From NCBI GenBank assembly GCA_015489055.1, contig WFMO01000136.1:1-5738 (forward strand): 5,738 nt of DNA, in the 5' to 3' direction. This DNA comes from Helicobacteraceae bacterium. Its GTDB lineage: Bacteria > Campylobacterota > Campylobacteria > Campylobacterales > Sulfurimonadaceae. The notes below the pieces were generated by a model that was not told the DNA's origin, ran no database searches, and saw only the letters and a list, made by a program, of their open reading frames with translations. Below are positions 4,089 to 5,738 of this stretch, one piece after another. A program made the translations under genes and the position numbers. Each line of letters starts with the position of its first letter. Position 1 is the stretch's first letter.

Positions 4089-4094
4089 TATAAT
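4089..4094 (+). promoter_or_regulatory. -10 box immediately before the helicase ATG
   Basis: A perfect TATAAT ends 5 bases before the ATG at 4100. A transcript from it would begin at or about the A of the start codon, giving a leaderless message, and no Shine-Dalgarno sequence is present in front of the ATG. The -35 region (about 4066-4071) is only AT-rich. It lies in sequence bordering the IS110 fragment, so the promoter may have been created or moved by insertion. Confidence 0.5.
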
Positions 4095-4099
4095 TGCAT

Positions 4100-5738
4100 A
4101 TGGCAAAAAAAAATAAAAAAATAGCAAAAATAAATATTAAAATGCGTAATTTTTTTGGTGGTGATCCTTTTGATGTGGGGATTGATAGAGTTGAAGAAAA
4201 AACGCTTGCAGAACTTGCCCATACTATAGGGCTTTATGATGTAAAATTTAAAAAACCGGAGCTTGTGCGTGCGTTTCGTCAGCTTTATTCTACCAACGAT
4301 ATCTCAATCAGAACAGATATACTGAATTTTTTTATAGCAAATAAAAAAGTTTATCCGTGCATATCCGTACAACCTGGACTTGAGAAAGAAGATAAACTAA
4401 ATGCTATTTTAGATGAATTTGAAGATATCATACCTGATGAAAGAGCGGAAATCTTTGCTGAATTTTTAAATATCAGAACAAGAAAAATAACTTATGCAAA
4501 AATTGAATCAAAATTAAAACATTTAAGATTTGAAAAGAAAAAACATAAGATTCAAAAAGCACTTGAAGGGACTTTTGATATAGATGACAGATTTGAATTT
4601 TACGAGGCAGTTGAAATCAACTTTAAGCAAAACAGATTTAAAAAAATTGTTACATTAAAAACTAATATTATAGATATACAAAGAGTGCAAGATCAAGATA
4701 TAGAAAGTTTGATTGAGTATATAAAGTCTCTCAAACACGAGAAGGTCTCAGCCTATCAACAACAAGTCAATGCTTTTGTAGATACTTTAGAAAAACATAA
4801 CGGATATTTAAGTGATGATGATATACTTCAAACGTTTAAGACCGCTTCAGTTGATGATGATTTAAGATTACCAAAGCTTAGTGATGATATTTTACATAAG
4901 ATATTTTCTAAAATCTTAAATATTACAAGCTTGCATGTAGGTGATGATTTTATAACTCTTGGCACAAATGAAGTGTTTGAATTTTTTAATGAGAAACTCC
5001 ATTATGATATCTATTTGCAGTTAGATACCGCTAAAGTGTTAAAAAAGATTTATAATGCACATGATTTGCGACTTGAAGATAAAGTGCGCGATACAAACAA
5101 AGAGCAGCAAAAACAATTTGTCAGCGAATTTGAATCGCTTGTGGATGAGTGCGGTAAAAACGCCGCTTTACTGCATTACACTGCAGACCAGATAAGACAA
5201 AGCGTTTACGATATATTAAAGACGTACATAGATAACAACCTGCATATTACGCCTAAGATTAATAGAAAAGTTATATATACTTTTAACAAATCGATACAGC
5301 AGCAACTGCAAAAAAAACAAAGGCAGATGCTTTTAGCTAGAACTATTCGGGAATTTAAAGATCTCTTCGCGCTTGCAAGGCAGTTAAAACGGGAGCTTGT
5401 TTTTCATGTAGGTCCTACAAACAGCGGTAAGACATATCAGGCGATGGAAGCTTTAAAATCAGCAGATACGGGTTATTACCTAGCTCCGCTTAGACTGTTG
5501 GCACTTGAAGGATATGAAGACCTTCGCTCAAGCAATATAGAGGCTTCTTTGATAACGGGTGAAGAACAGATAACGGATGAAGATGCCACACACATAAGCT
5601 CAACGATCGAGATGTTAAATTTTGACGTGGATGTTGATGTCTGCGTTATAGATGAAGTACAGATGATAAATGATGCAGATAGAGGGTGGGCATGGGCAAA
5701 TGCTATTATAGGTGCGCCTGCAAAAAAAGTGATTATGA
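4100..5738 (+). CDS. Suv3-like ATP-dependent RNA helicase, N-terminal 546 codons (runs off the window)
   Basis: The frame is open from 4100 to the right edge without a stop. Residues about 432-546 form the first RecA-like domain of a SUV3/SUPV3L1-type superfamily 2 helicase. LVFHVGPTNSGKTYQAME holds Walker A (GPTNSGKT, 438-445), YYLAPLRLLALEGYEDL is motif Ia, LITGEEQ follows, STIEML is the Ib-like element, and VIDEVQMI holds motif II as DEVQ (518-521), the Suv3 variant of DExH. The second RecA domain and the Suv3 C-terminal domain should lie beyond the window. Mitochondrial SUV3 unwinds RNA and works with exoribonucleases; a bacterial RNA-decay or ribosome-related role is an inference. Residues 1-430 are lysine-rich, helical and without a domain I recognise, a long extension before the helicase core. 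ATG 4100 is favoured over Met15 (4142); neither has a ribosome site, and a TAA lies in frame at 4091-4093. Confidence 0.88.
   Translation, partial: MAKKNKKIAKINIKMRNFFGGDPFDVGIDRVEEKTLAELAHTIGLYDVKFKKPELVRAFRQLYSTNDISIRTDILNFFIANKKVYPCISVQPGLEKEDKLNAILDEFEDIIPDERAEIFAEFLNIRTRKITYAKIESKLKHLRFEKKKHKIQKALEGTFDIDDRFEFYEAVEINFKQNRFKKIVTLKTNIIDIQRVQDQDIESLIEYIKSLKHEKVSAYQQQVNAFVDTLEKHNGYLSDDDILQTFKTASVDDDLRLPKLSDDILHKIFSKILNITSLHVGDDFITLGTNEVFEFFNEKLHYDIYLQLDTAKVLKKIYNAHDLRLEDKVRDTNKEQQKQFVSEFESLVDECGKNAALLHYTADQIRQSVYDILKTYIDNNLHITPKINRKVIYTFNKSIQQQLQKKQRQMLLARTIREFKDLFALARQLKRELVFHVGPTNSGKTYQAMEALKSADTGYYLAPLRLLALEGYEDLRSSNIEASLITGEEQITDEDATHISSTIEMLNFDVDVDVCVIDEVQMINDADRGWAWANAIIGAPAKKVIM

Noticed and set aside
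1..5738. CRISPR array, tRNA, rRNA or riboswitch
   Set aside because: No regularly spaced repeats, cloverleaf-like segments or rRNA-like stretches were seen on either strand by eye; a covariance-model scan was not possible.

Overview
The window is AT-rich chromosomal or island DNA. Short Shine-Dalgarno sites, tightly packed small genes and the style of the protein matches suggest a Campylobacterota bacterium (Sulfurimonas, Sulfurovum or Arcobacter-like). This is an inference from composition and protein resemblance; no rRNA or tRNA is present to confirm it.

Left edge (1-800): the C-terminal tail of a probable membrane protein runs tail-to-tail into a small DUF309 gene on the minus strand. A short ribbon-helix-helix (CopG-type) antitoxin remnant without a toxin follows. 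Toxin-antitoxin block (769-1400): a promoter lying inside a perfect inverted repeat drives a small antitoxin and a MazF/PemK-type endoribonuclease toxin, which overlap by ATGA.

Decayed metal(loid)-resistance half (1409-2005): the first 35 or so residues of a Tn3/Pin-type serine resolvase run straight into the reversed 5' part of an ArsM-like SAM methyltransferase. That methyltransferase has an in-frame stop and is itself fused upstream to a degraded MerT-like membrane protein gene. The arrangement fits deletions that removed the facing ends of two convergent genes, and a further deletion between merT and arsM.

Intact metal(loid)-response half (2037-3039): a strong promoter (TTGACA-N17-TAGAAT) with an inverted-repeat candidate operator at its start site, and a 5'-UTR hairpin, precede two small Met/Cys-rich proteins and then a cysteine-bearing ArsR-family repressor. 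I read these three genes as one operon in which ArsR releases the promoter when it binds metal or metalloid and the small proteins bind the ion. The small proteins belong to no family I recognise and are the best candidate for an undescribed system here.

Right part (3058-5738): a heavily mutated IS256-family transposase and a C-terminal scrap of an IS110-family transposase separate the island from a long Suv3-like ATP-dependent RNA helicase gene. The helicase runs off the window and has a perfect -10 box placed so close to its ATG that the message may be leaderless.
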